This document shows, one piece after another, positions 1 through 5,965 of a stretch of DNA of 24,580 bases; positions within the stretch are counted from its first letter, which is position 1, and each line of letters starts with the position of its first letter. The stretch comes from a virus, in IMG/VR virus record IMGVR_UViG_3300008120_006614, positions 1-24,580 of that record. The stretch is one strand, 5' to 3'. A program made the position numbers and the translations under genes. The notes under the pieces were generated by a model that made no database searches, was not told the DNA's origin, and was given only the letters and a program-made list of their open reading frames with translations.

Positions 1-328
1 GAGATTCTGTGGTGCGTTCTATCCATGTTTCTTTTGCCACTCCAGGTCCGAGATAGGTTTCACTGAACTGGAATGGAGCACCCTGTGTCATGATACTATA
101 ATTTGAATCCTGAGTTGGACGCCCAGGAATGTTAATATTAGTTCCAGTCACAGTGTATGATGTGCCAGTTGTATATTCAACTTGACGAATCGTTTCTATG
201 ATTTTAGTTGTTGATTCTGTGGTTGCCGTAATCGTACCTCTAGTAAAATTAGGCACAACACTTTCAGCATAAGCAGGAGTACAAATGACTCCCGCTGCTA
301 AAAGCAGAGCGGGAGTTAAGTGTCTCAT
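1..328 (-). CDS. exported protein of unknown function (C-terminus outside window)
   Basis: The reading frame stays open from an ATG at 328 to the window edge, giving about 109 residues. The N-terminus is a clear signal peptide: a basic start (MRHL), a hydrophobic core and a likely cleavage site after TPAYA near residue 21. The rest is Thr/Ser-rich and looks like secreted or beta-rich protein. It overlaps the preceding gene on the same strand by 4 bases (ATGA), so the pair is probably translationally coupled. A middle segment (GTNI, then TQGAPFQFSE) resembles part of the upstream gene, suggesting paralogy. I do not recognise a family. A virion or cell-surface protein is a guess based on the late-type promoter upstream. 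Confidence 0.7.
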   Translation of the reverse strand, partial: MRHLTPALLLAAGVICTPAYAESVVPNFTRGTITATTESTTKIIETIRQVEYTTGTSYTVTGTNINIPGRPTQDSNYSIMTQGAPFQFSETYLGPGVAKETWIERTTES

Positions 329-786
329 TTGAATACGCTTAATTCAACTGTTCTTTGACCTGTTGCAGTAGTACCAGGACCACCAGCAGTTACAGTAGGA
401 ACACCAGTAGGTGATAATGTACCAGCGAGAGAACCTTTGTCTCCTGCTAACTGAGTAACACTATCCCCATAAAGGTTGGGAGCAGCAATTGCTCCAGCAC
501 TAACCGACTGAGTGGTGACAGGGGTATCAGCAGCATTGAAACTTTCTGAGAAAGTAAATGCCTGACCTGCTGTATTGATATCATAAGTTCCAGCACCACC
601 TACACCCCCAAAGGATGTGGATTGAATATTTGTACCCGATGCTGAATATGAAGCACCGATTCTTGTTGTTTGTACCGCAGCACCCTGAACTGATAATTGA
701 ACGGAATCAGTAATTTTTGATGTGATTTCAGATGCACTTACAGGAGTAACTAAGAATAACGAAAAGATAAAAGCTAATCTTTTCAT
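325..786 (-). CDS. exported Gly/Thr/Ser-rich protein of unknown function
   Basis: This 153-residue protein begins with a signal peptide (MKRLAFIF, hydrophobic stretch, likely cut after VSA near residue 18). The mature part is rich in Gly, Ala, Thr and Ser with few charges, as in beta-rich secreted or fibre-like proteins. I chose the ATG at 786 because it starts exactly at the signal peptide; an in-frame GTG at 807 would add seven polar residues in front. A late-type promoter lies 28-34 bases upstream. The segment GTNIQS..., GQAFTFSESF matches the pattern of the downstream gene (GTNI..., GAPFQFSETY). Function is unknown. Confidence 0.7.
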   Translation of the reverse strand: MKRLAFIFSLFLVTPVSASEITSKITDSVQLSVQGAAVQTTRIGASYSASGTNIQSTSFGGVGGAGTYDINTAGQAFTFSESFNAADTPVTTQSVSAGAIAAPNLYGDSVTQLAGDKGSLAGTLSPTGVPTVTAGGPGTTATGQRTVELSVFK

Positions 787-813
787 TTTCTTATTGTGAA
801 TGAACACTGCAAG

Positions 814-820
814 TATTTAT
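814..820 (-). promoter_or_regulatory. T4-type late promoter for the minus-strand gene pair
   Basis: The minus strand reads CATAAATAC here, matching the ATAAATA core of T4-like late promoters. It lies about 28 bases before the ATG at 786, a normal distance for a late gene. Confidence 0.5.
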
Positions 821-847
821 GGTAACTTTTTTTAGAAACCGAACCTC

Positions 848-876
848 TTGACAAATCCTAAATAAAAACTTAATAT
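848..876 (+). promoter_or_regulatory. sigma70-type promoter before the lysozyme-domain gene
   Basis: TTGACA (848-853) and TAATAT (871-876) are separated by 17 bases. Transcription would start near 883, leaving a leader of about 115 bases before the ATG at 999. Confidence 0.75.
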
Positions 877-880
877 GGGG

Positions 881-976
881 AATCCCTTTGCAGGGATTAC
901 ATCATGAGTCCTTGATGTGAAATTAGAGCCGTGGAAAGTGCCCTTTGAGAAAAGGGTGTACCCCCTTTCTATACGG
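881..976 (+). promoter_or_regulatory. structured 5' leader with three consecutive stem-loops
   Basis: Three helices follow each other. AATCCCT 881-887 pairs with AGGGATT 892-898 (loop TTGC). ACATCA 899-904 pairs with TGATGT 913-918. A compound hairpin has CCGT 929-932 with ACGG 973-976, GAAAG 934-938 with CTTTC 965-969, and CCCTTT 941-946 with AAAGGG 951-956 capped by a GAGA (GNRA) tetraloop. The first helix begins about where transcription should start, so it could protect the 5' end. No riboswitch class was recognised. Confidence 0.5.
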
Positions 977-998
977 ATGTAGAGTTCAATCAATTTTA

Positions 999-1646
999 AT
1001 GCAATCTATCTTTACAGTAGCCCTGCCTCTCTTGGCAACGGTTACAACCAGTACGGCAACACTGCCATTCGTCAACTATAAGATGCAAGGTCCTCCTCCT
1101 CCATTGGAAGAGGTATCTAAAATGAATCTTGTAGATGAAAAGAAGACAGCAATCCGCGAGGTTGCTCCCGAAAAGCCAAAAGAAAAAAGGCTAATTTGTA
1201 AAGGGTGTAATGAACATGAAAATGTTGCCCTGGCATACTTCCAGGATCGTGGCATTAAAGACAGAAACGCCCTTGCTACCATCATGGGCAATATTCGTCA
1301 GGAATCAACTTTTATTCCTAACATTTGCGAAGGTGGTAGCAGAACCAGTTGGAGTAACTGCGGACGTGGTTACGGACTGATTCAATGGACATCTGCCAAT
1401 CGTTATTATGGATTGGGTGATTTTGCTAAGAAGTATGGTGGTTCGCCATCAGAACTTCACACGCAACTTCGTTATCTAACGACTGAGGTTCAATGGCAAC
1501 GTATTGAAGACCGAATGAAAACTCCTGGTAAGTCTATCAATCGTTACATGGACTATGCGTATAGTTGGATTGGTTGGGGGCATCATGGTGCCCGCACTTC
1601 GTATGCACATGATTATGCTAACCGACTGATCACGGTAGAAGTTTGA
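999..1646 (+). CDS. phage tail-lysozyme-domain protein with N-terminal hydrophobic segment
   Basis: The 215-residue protein has a hydrophobic N-terminus (residues 1-25), a Pro-rich linker, a CKGC pair at 67-70 and a C-terminal domain from about residue 75. That domain resembles the phage tail lysozyme family: AYFQDRGI, then IMGNIRQESTF with Glu102 as the expected catalytic acid, then GYGLIQWT and a Trp/Tyr-rich end. It probably cuts peptidoglycan during entry or lysis. The frame extends upstream to a TTG at 945, but the ATG at 999 places the hydrophobic segment at the N-terminus and leaves the leader hairpins untranslated. A terminator follows. The N-terminal segment could be a signal peptide or an anchor. 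Confidence 0.75.
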   Translation: MQSIFTVALPLLATVTTSTATLPFVNYKMQGPPPPLEEVSKMNLVDEKKTAIREVAPEKPKEKRLICKGCNEHENVALAYFQDRGIKDRNALATIMGNIRQESTFIPNICEGGSRTSWSNCGRGYGLIQWTSANRYYGLGDFAKKYGGSPSELHTQLRYLTTEVQWQRIEDRMKTPGKSINRYMDYAYSWIGWGHHGARTSYAHDYANRLITVEV

Positions 1647-1651
1647 TATAT

Positions 1652-1681
1652 AAGGGGAGGTTGGATGATCTCCCCTTTCTT
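1652..1681 (+). terminator. intrinsic terminator after the lysozyme-domain gene
   Basis: AAGGGGAG 1652-1659 pairs perfectly with CTCCCCTT 1670-1677 across a 10-base loop, and the T-rich run TTTCTT follows. It ends only 12 bases before the next start codon, so the next gene may depend on read-through. Confidence 0.75.
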
Positions 1682-1693
1682 AATGTATTAGTG

Positions 1694-2287
1694 ATGAAAA
1701 ATTACCATAGTATTTTTGACGCCGAAATTTTTCCTAGTTTTATTCGTTCTTGTACTCCGAGTGTTGATCTAGAATCTATTAAAAACGAGTGTTATCAAAT
1801 CAGAGAAGATTTTGAATGTATAGATACTTCAAATCGTAATGGATACCATTCTCCAAGTTTTACTACAAACAATAAGAATGAGTTTGTAGAGTACAGGCAA
1901 CTGACAAATATTATTGATATTGCCGAAAGTTTTTCAGTTAATACTCTTGAATCTAAAAATTTAAATTCATATATAAGTGAACTTTCTTTTTGGGTAAACA
2001 TTAATAAGTCTTATAATTATAATGTAATACACTCTCACGGACGTGCAGATCTGATTGGAATTTATTATGTTTCTGTGCCAGAAAACTCTGGTAACTTTGT
2101 AATTTTGAGAAATGATGGATCACAGTATTGCAATCTTTATGATGGTAGATCTGATTTATTAGAAGTTAATCTTGAACCAAAAGAAGGAAGATTGTATTTA
2201 ATGCCAGGACACTTATGGCATTATGTTGAAGCAAATGAAAGTTCTTCAAATAGAATTTCTATTTCATTCAATGTTTATCTTCGGTGA
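1694..2287 (+). CDS. putative 2OG-Fe(II) oxygenase family protein
   Basis: This 197-residue protein matches the pattern of phage-borne 2-oxoglutarate/Fe(II) dioxygenase-like proteins. SFWVNIN leads into VIHSHGRADLIGIYYVSVP, which holds the candidate metal-binding His113/His115. Near the C-terminus come LYLMPGHLWHYVEA, with candidate third ligand His176, and NRISISFNVYL, with a candidate 2-oxoglutarate-binding Arg187. The fold order (metal site, strand-rich core, distal His, Arg) fits the family. The substrate is unknown. I chose the ATG at 1694; the longer in-frame TTG at 1643 would place the terminator hairpin inside the coding region. Confidence 0.65.
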   Translation: MKNYHSIFDAEIFPSFIRSCTPSVDLESIKNECYQIREDFECIDTSNRNGYHSPSFTTNNKNEFVEYRQLTNIIDIAESFSVNTLESKNLNSYISELSFWVNINKSYNYNVIHSHGRADLIGIYYVSVPENSGNFVILRNDGSQYCNLYDGRSDLLEVNLEPKEGRLYLMPGHLWHYVEANESSSNRISISFNVYLR

Positions 2288-2290
2288 GGG

Positions 2291-2319
2291 TTGACAGAAT
2301 TTTCTGGGTGTTCTATAAT
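2291..2319 (+). promoter_or_regulatory. full-consensus sigma70-type promoter before tRNA-Arg
   Basis: TTGACA (2291-2296), a 17-base spacer and TATAAT (2314-2319) form an exact consensus promoter, starting transcription near 2326, about 80 bases before tRNA-Arg. Confidence 0.85.
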
Positions 2320-2324
2320 ACTCT

Positions 2325-2401
2325 ATAGGCAGCGGGGGTCCAAACTCCGTGTAAGACCTGCCCCTCCTATGCCTCTCAACGATGCACAAACCAGGAGGTC
2401 T
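2325..2401 (+). other. leader with alternative pairings before tRNA-Arg
   Basis: ATAGG 2325-2329 can pair with CCTAT 2366-2370, and GGTC 2337-2340 with GACC 2355-2358. Competing options are AGACCT 2354-2359 with AGGTCT 2396-2401, and CTCCT 2364-2368 with AGGAG 2393-2397. It lies between the predicted transcription start and the tRNA. It may be only a tRNA 5' leader; function unknown. Confidence 0.3.
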
Positions 2402-2404
2402 CTT

Positions 2405-2478
2405 GGGCTAGTAACTCAGTGGAATAGAGTAACGCTCTTCTAAAGCGTGAGTCGTAGGTTCGAATCCTACCTAGCCCG
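2405..2478 (+). tRNA. tRNA-Arg (anticodon TCT)
   Basis: A full cloverleaf is visible. The acceptor GGGCTAG pairs with CTAGCCC (discriminator G2478), the D stem is ACTC/GAGT, the anticodon arm ACGCT/AGCGT carries TCT at 2439-2441, and the T arm is GTAGG-TTCGAAT-CCTAC. No CCA is encoded. It reads AGA codons, which are common in AT-rich phage genes. Confidence 0.93.
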
Positions 2479-2485
2479 TTGCTAC

Positions 2486-2629
2486 TTGCGCTGGAAAGAT
2501 AAACCAGAATGCCGTAGCAAGATAGAGGGTAAGCCTCTGTTATATCCTTATGAGGTATATCACGCTTACTCCATCATTCCCATCGACCGAGCAAGCGAAC
2601 GGGCCCGACTGTTAATCGGAGATTGGTAG
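2486..2629 (+). CDS. doubtful 47-aa ORF following tRNA-Arg, possibly a gene remnant
   Basis: The frame downstream of tRNA-Arg encodes a plausible soluble peptide (LRWKDKPECRS ... YEVYHAYSI ... ERARLLIGDW) ending at a TAG. It has no ATG: the nearest usable start is a TTG at 2486, just after the tRNA, and there is no clear ribosome-binding site. The amino-acid mix is more protein-like than expected by chance. It could be a small gene with a rare start, or the 3' end of a gene that lost its 5' part. No family recognised. Confidence 0.3.
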   Translation: MRWKDKPECRSKIEGKPLLYPYEVYHAYSIIPIDRASERARLLIGDW

Positions 2630-2653
2630 GGGCAGTACCTACGATGGGAGCTT

Positions 2654-2674
2654 GTAACTATCATAAATAGTTAC
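2654..2674 (+). promoter_or_regulatory. perfect inverted repeat containing a late-promoter-like CATAAATAG
   Basis: GTAACTAT 2654-2661 pairs perfectly with ATAGTTAC 2667-2674 around the loop CATAA. The loop and second arm read CATAAATAG, resembling the ATAAATA late promoter core 23 bases before the HNH gene. The downstream run is A-rich, not T-rich, so it is not a plus-strand terminator. Confidence 0.35.
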
Positions 2675-2692
2675 AAAATAAAAAAACATACT

Positions 2693-3049
2693 ATGAAAAC
2701 CTGCTCTAAATGTGGTATAGAAAAACCATTAATAGAATACCATTCTGCTGGTATTATAGATGGTAAAAAATATATTCGTGGAGAGTGTAAGGTTTGCCAG
2801 AGAAAAGTTGTTAAGAAAAGAGTAAAAAATATCAAGGAACAATATGTTACTTGGAAAAAAACTCTTAAATGTAATCGTTGTGGATTTGATGACCATCGTG
2901 CTCTTCAATTTCATCATCAAGACGAAAAAGAACATAACATAGCAGATATGTTTCGTGGTGGATTTTCTCTAGAAAATATAAAAAAAGAAGCAGAAAAGTG
3001 TGAAGTTCTTTGCGCTAACTGCCATCAAATACACCATTCTAGCCTCTAA
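2693..3049 (+). CDS. HNH endonuclease with zinc-binding Cys pairs (probable free-standing homing endonuclease)
   Basis: The 118-residue protein opens with a zinc-finger-like part (CSKCGIEK at 4-11 and a CKVC pair), followed by a Lys-rich linker. The C-terminal HNH core holds CNRCGFDDHRALQFHH, a helix, then CEVLCANCHQIHH, giving two CxxC metal sites and the His-rich nuclease motif. Proteins of this type nick or cut DNA and often move as selfish genes in T4-like phages. It sits between tRNA-Arg and tRNA-Thr, and its last two codons and stop overlap the 5' acceptor strand of tRNA-Thr. That fits an insertion next to a tRNA gene. Activity is inferred. Confidence 0.8.
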   Translation: MKTCSKCGIEKPLIEYHSAGIIDGKKYIRGECKVCQRKVVKKRVKNIKEQYVTWKKTLKCNRCGFDDHRALQFHHQDEKEHNIADMFRGGFSLENIKKEAEKCEVLCANCHQIHHSSL

Positions 3050-3114
3050 AGCATTAAGTGGCGATGTACCGCTCTTGTAAAGCGGAGAGGACGGTTCAAT
3101 TCCGTCTGGGGGCT
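3042..3114 (+). tRNA. tRNA-Thr (anticodon TGT)
   Basis: The acceptor GCCTCTA pairs with TGGGGGC using two G-T wobbles. The D stem is GCAT/ATGT, the anticodon arm CCGCT-CTTGTAA-AGCGG has TGT at 3076-3078, and the T arm GACGG-TTCAATT-CCGTC is perfect. Position 8 is A where U is nearly universal, and the 5' half is weaker than the 3' half. The first 8 bases overlap the end and stop codon of the HNH gene, suggesting the 5' half was rebuilt after that gene arrived. Confidence 0.8.
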
Positions 3115-3115
3115 C

Positions 3116-3144
3116 TTGACATAATACTCATTATGTCTTATACT
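3116..3144 (+). promoter_or_regulatory. sigma70-type promoter after tRNA-Thr
   Basis: TTGACA (3116-3121), a 17-base spacer and TATACT (3139-3144). Transcription would start near 3151 and cover the tRNA-like element and tRNA-Gly. Confidence 0.75.
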
Positions 3145-3169
3145 TTCTTTTGTGTGAAGGAAGTGTGCT

Positions 3170-3241
3170 GAGAGTGAAGCCAAAAGTAAGGCACCCCGAC
3201 AAGGGATACAGTAGAAGGATGCAAAACCTTCCACTCTCACA
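3170..3241 (+). ncRNA. tRNA-shaped RNA of unknown identity
   Basis: The segment folds with exact tRNA topology. A 7-bp closing stem joins GAGAGTG 3170-3176 to CACTCTC 3232-3238; two linker bases AA follow. A D-like arm is GCC 3179-3181 with GGC 3190-3192, then one linker base. A short middle arm pairs CCC 3195-3197 with GGG 3203-3205. A T-like arm, GAAGG 3214-3218 with CCTTC 3227-3231, directly abuts the closing stem. The T-like loop (ATGCAAAA) lacks TTC, and the middle arm is too short for a normal anticodon. It could be a decayed tRNA or a stable RNA comparable in position to T4 RNA C and D, which lie by the T4 tRNA cluster. Confidence 0.45.
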
Positions 3242-3243
3242 TT

Positions 3244-3315
3244 GCGGAGTTAGTTCAGTGGTAGAACGCTATCCTTCCAAGTTAGATGTCGTCGGTTCGA
3301 ATCCGATACTCCGCT
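3244..3315 (+). tRNA. tRNA-Gly (anticodon TCC)
   Basis: The acceptor GCGGAGT/ACTCCGC is perfect, the D stem is GTTC/GAAC with loop AGTGGTA, and the T arm is GTCGG-TTCGAAT-CCGAT. The anticodon TCC is at 3276-3278. The anticodon stem CTATC/GTTAG has one T-T mismatch at 3272/3282. No CCA is encoded. Confidence 0.88.
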
Positions 3316-3331
3316 TATAAAAACCAAAAGC

Positions 3332-3360
3332 TTGACTGATCCCAAAGAAAATGTTAAGAT
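3332..3360 (+). promoter_or_regulatory. sigma70-type promoter before the porin gene
   Basis: TTGACT (3332-3337), a 17-base spacer and TAAGAT (3355-3360). A leader hairpin follows: CCGTGC 3376-3381 with GCACGG 3393-3398. The porin ATG is at 3438. Confidence 0.65.
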
Positions 3361-3437
3361 GAACTCCTGATTTACCCGTGCCGCAACTATTTGCACGGAA
3401 ACTCAGTATGTCCTTTAGTACTAAAAAACAAACTTTT

Positions 3438-4934
3438 ATGAAACTCAAACAACTGATGCTTGCACCTGTTGCTCTGGGAATGGTTGCACCTGTTGCTGCA
3501 AATGCTGCAGACCTCAATATGGCAGCAGTCAACCAATATGCCACATCTGAGCAGGTTACAAGTGTCACCCAACTTTCTGATGTGCAACCCACTGATTGGG
3601 CATATCAGGCACTTAGCAACCTCGTAGAGCGTTATGGTTGCGTTGCTGGTTATCCTAACGGCACTTTTGCTGGTGGTAAGGCAATGACCCGTTATGAAGC
3701 AGCAGCACTTCTGAATGCCTGTCTTGATCGTGTAACTGAAGTTACTGATGAACTCAAGCGTCTTGCTAATGAATTCTCTGATGAACTTCAAGTCATTCGT
3801 GGTAAGGTTGCAAGTCTGGAAACCAAAGTTGGTGCTCTCGAAGCAACACAATTCTCTACTACAACCAAACTGAAAGGTGAAGCATCTTTCATTCTTGGTG
3901 GTGTAAATAATGCTTGGACTCCTGGTAAAACTGCGAGCACAAATGTTGGTAACACCGCATTCAACTACGATCTTCGTATTAACCTGGATACTTCGTTCAC
4001 TGGTAAAGATCTTCTGCGTACCCGTCTGCGTTCTGGTAACTTCTCCAGTCAACCTTTTGGTTCCAGTTCTTCACTCTTTAAACTGGACAAAGCAGAAGGC
4101 ACTTCTGATGCAGTCAAGATTGACCGCCTCTACTACAGTTTCCCTGCACTTGCCAAAGGTGTGACTCTGACTGCTGGTGCTCTGGTTCGTAACACTGAAA
4201 TGACTTGGATTCCTAGTGCATACAAGTCTGATGTTCTGGACTTCTTCCAACTTGCTGGTGCTCCTGGTGTATATAACAAGGCAACTGGTGCTGGTTTCGG
4301 TGCTCAGTGGTCACAAGGTAAGAAAGGTTTCGTTGCTGGTCTGAACTATGTTGCCCAGAGTGGTGCTGATTCGACCAAAGGTGAATTCAACGAAAAAGGT
4401 GCTCTGAATACTCTTGCTCAGATTGGTTACCGTGCTCCTAACTACGGTGTTGCTTTTGGTTACCGTTATGGTACTGAAGGCACTCGTGTCCGCACCTTCA
4501 ATGGTGTTCTGGGTAGTTCTGGTTCTCTTGCTCCTGGACAAACCTCTAATGGTTATGCTCTGAGTGCTTACTGGCAACCTTCCAAGTCTGGTATCATTCC
4601 TTCTGTGAGTGGTGGTTATGGTTGGAACACTGTAAGTCTGAATGCTGAGGGTGCAGCAACTCCTACTGGTGCTACTGACTCCCAGACTTGGTATGCAGGT
4701 CTCCAATGGTCTGATGTATTTGCCAAGGGTAATTCCGCTGGTTTCGCTATCGGTCAACCTGGAAATGCAGAAGGTCTTGAAAAGGATGCAACAATGTGGG
4801 AACTGTTCTATAAGTATCGTGTAAGCGATAATATTACTGTTACTCCCGCAGTATTCTATGTGTCCAACAATCAAGCACTTGCAGACACTTCTTCTAACTA
4901 TGGTGGTGTGATTCAAACGACTTTCCGTTTCTGA
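3438..4934 (+). CDS. outer-membrane porin, SLH domain plus OprB-type beta barrel (cyanobacterial Som type)
   Basis: The 498-residue protein has a signal peptide (likely cut after ANA at 23). An SLH domain at about 47-97 follows (LSDVQPTDWAYQALSNL, GCVAGYPNGTF, MTRYEAAALLNACL). A helical linker at about 98-136 leads to a long Gly/Tyr-rich barrel ending in an aromatic residue (TTFRF), as outer-membrane proteins do. This is the architecture of the major porins of cyanobacteria, where the SLH domain holds the envelope together and the barrel passes small solutes. I chose the ATG at 3438 because it starts the signal peptide; in-frame starts at 3378 (GTG) and 3408 (ATG) would bury it. It has its own promoter and terminator and sits directly before pstS. 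A phage copy is probably host-derived. Confidence 0.88.
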   Translation: MKLKQLMLAPVALGMVAPVAANAADLNMAAVNQYATSEQVTSVTQLSDVQPTDWAYQALSNLVERYGCVAGYPNGTFAGGKAMTRYEAAALLNACLDRVTEVTDELKRLANEFSDELQVIRGKVASLETKVGALEATQFSTTTKLKGEASFILGGVNNAWTPGKTASTNVGNTAFNYDLRINLDTSFTGKDLLRTRLRSGNFSSQPFGSSSSLFKLDKAEGTSDAVKIDRLYYSFPALAKGVTLTAGALVRNTEMTWIPSAYKSDVLDFFQLAGAPGVYNKATGAGFGAQWSQGKKGFVAGLNYVAQSGADSTKGEFNEKGALNTLAQIGYRAPNYGVAFGYRYGTEGTRVRTFNGVLGSSGSLAPGQTSNGYALSAYWQPSKSGIIPSVSGGYGWNTVSLNAEGAATPTGATDSQTWYAGLQWSDVFAKGNSAGFAIGQPGNAEGLEKDATMWELFYKYRVSDNITVTPAVFYVSNNQALADTSSNYGGVIQTTFRF

Positions 4935-4959
4935 TAAACAACTCATAATATGAGTGAAG

Positions 4960-4983
4960 GCACTCCTTCTGGGGTGCTTTTTT
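4960..4983 (+). terminator. intrinsic terminator after the porin gene
   Basis: GCACTCC 4960-4966 pairs with GGGGTGC 4971-4977 (one T-G wobble) around the loop TTCT, followed by six T. Confidence 0.85.
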
Positions 4984-4996
4984 ATGAAAACAAAAT

Positions 4997-5041
4997 CTTA
5001 ACCAAATCTTAGTGGACTTTCTTTTTTCTTTCCACTAGAAT
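4997..5041 (+). promoter_or_regulatory. Pho-box-like direct repeat with possible -10 before pstS
   Basis: CTTAACCA (4997-5004), a 3-base spacer and CTTAGTGG (5008-5015) match the cyanobacterial Pho box (YTTAAYYW repeats 11 bases apart). A possible -10 is TAGAAT at 5036-5041. Unlike most promoters here there is no TTGACA, which fits a promoter that needs host PhoB. Regulation of cyanophage pstS by the host PhoR/PhoB system is documented; its use at this site is inferred. Confidence 0.6.
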
Positions 5042-5064
5042 TATCTTGTAGTTATTCACTTTTT

Positions 5065-5900
5065 ATGAAACTCAAAAACTTTATTGCTGTTGGTCTGATC
5101 GCTGCTCCTGTTGCTGCAGTTGCTGGACCTGCTTTGAATGGTGCTGGTGCTACCTTCCCTGCACCAATTTATCAACGATGGTTCCAAGATTATGCACGAA
5201 CTTCTGGGAGTAGGGTTAATTATCAGTCCGTTGGTTCTGGTGCTGGTGTTCGTCAATTCATTGCGGCAAACTGAAACTGACTCAAAAGCAAACTGTTGAT
5301 ATTTTCTCTGGTCGCATTAAAGATTGGAATCAAGTTGGTTGCGCTGCTGGACCTATGAATGTTGTTCATCGTTCTGATGGTTCTGGTACTACCTTTGCCT
5401 TCACTAACTCTTTGGATGCTTTTGGTGGTTGGAAACCTGGTGTGGGTAAGGCAATTAAGTGGCCTGTTGGTGTAGGTGCAAAAGGAAACGAAGGTGTTTC
5501 TGGAACTATCAAAAACACTCCTGGTGCGATTGGTTATGTGAATACTGGTTTTGTTCGCCCTAACAAACTTCAAGCAGCAGTTCTTCAAAACAAAGCAGGT
5601 AAGTTTGTCGGACCTTCTGCTGTGACTGGTGCGGCCGCTCTGAATGGTATTACTCTGGATGCTAATCTTGCAGGAGAAAATCCTAACCCATCTGGTACTA
5701 ATGCATATCCTATTTCTACTCTGACTTGGATCCTTGCATATAAGACTGGAAATGGTGCCAAGACAAATGATATTCGTGCTGCTTTGAATTATGCACTGAG
5801 TTCTAATGCACAAATGATTGCTGATGATTTGGGTTATGTTCCCCTTTCGGGCAGTATTCTCAATAAAGCACGTATTGCTGTGAACAGAATCGGTAACTGA
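5065..5900 (+). pseudogene. pstS: pstS, periplasmic phosphate-binding protein, broken by a frameshifting internal gap
   Basis: PstS binds phosphate in the periplasm for the Pst ABC transporter. The 5' part (5065-5274) encodes a signal peptide, GAGATFPAP and VNYQSVGSGAGVRQF, then stops. The next frame resumes near 5262 with CGKLKLTQKQ and DIFSGRIKDW. It continues through the phosphate-site motif HRSDGSGTTFAFTNSL to a normal C-terminus at 5900. The segment that normally links them (VDFGASD ... PMTAGA ... NPGC, roughly 50 residues) is absent, so the gene lacks a central block and changes frame. Both halves are highly conserved, which suggests a recent lesion or an assembly error. The Pho box and terminator look intact. 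Confidence 0.85.
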
Positions 5901-5909
5901 TATACATAT

Positions 5910-5934
5910 GGGGGTTGACAAAACCCCCCTTTTT
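5910..5934 (+). terminator. intrinsic terminator after pstS, overlapping a promoter
   Basis: GGGGGTT 5910-5916 pairs with AACCCCC 5922-5928 around the loop GACAA, with T5930-5934 behind it. The -35 hexamer of the next promoter lies inside the hairpin. Confidence 0.8.
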
Positions 5935-5944
5935 AATGTATTAT
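5915..5944 (+). promoter_or_regulatory. sigma70-type promoter embedded in the pstS terminator
   Basis: TTGACA (5915-5920), an 18-base spacer and TATTAT (5939-5944). It would drive the two small genes at 5966-6323 and tRNA-Val. Confidence 0.65.
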
Positions 5945-5965
5945 AGATAACGAGTTAGGAGTTTT

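Noticed and set aside
899-925. Hammerhead-ribozyme-like core (ATGAG ... GAAA) in the lysozyme leader
   Set aside because: The CUGAUGA core is not matched and the three required stems cannot be drawn around it.
3387-4052. Long minus-strand ORF (221 aa) opposite the porin gene
   Set aside because: It is antisense to a well-supported porin, has a Cys/Ile/Ser-heavy composition typical of a shadow frame and no recognisable motif.
4311-4946. Minus-strand ORF (211 aa) opposite the porin 3' part
   Set aside because: Antisense shadow of the barrel coding sequence, with no start signal or family resemblance.
5253-5921. Minus-strand ORF (222 aa) opposite pstS
   Set aside because: Antisense to conserved pstS sequence and crosses the pstS terminator.
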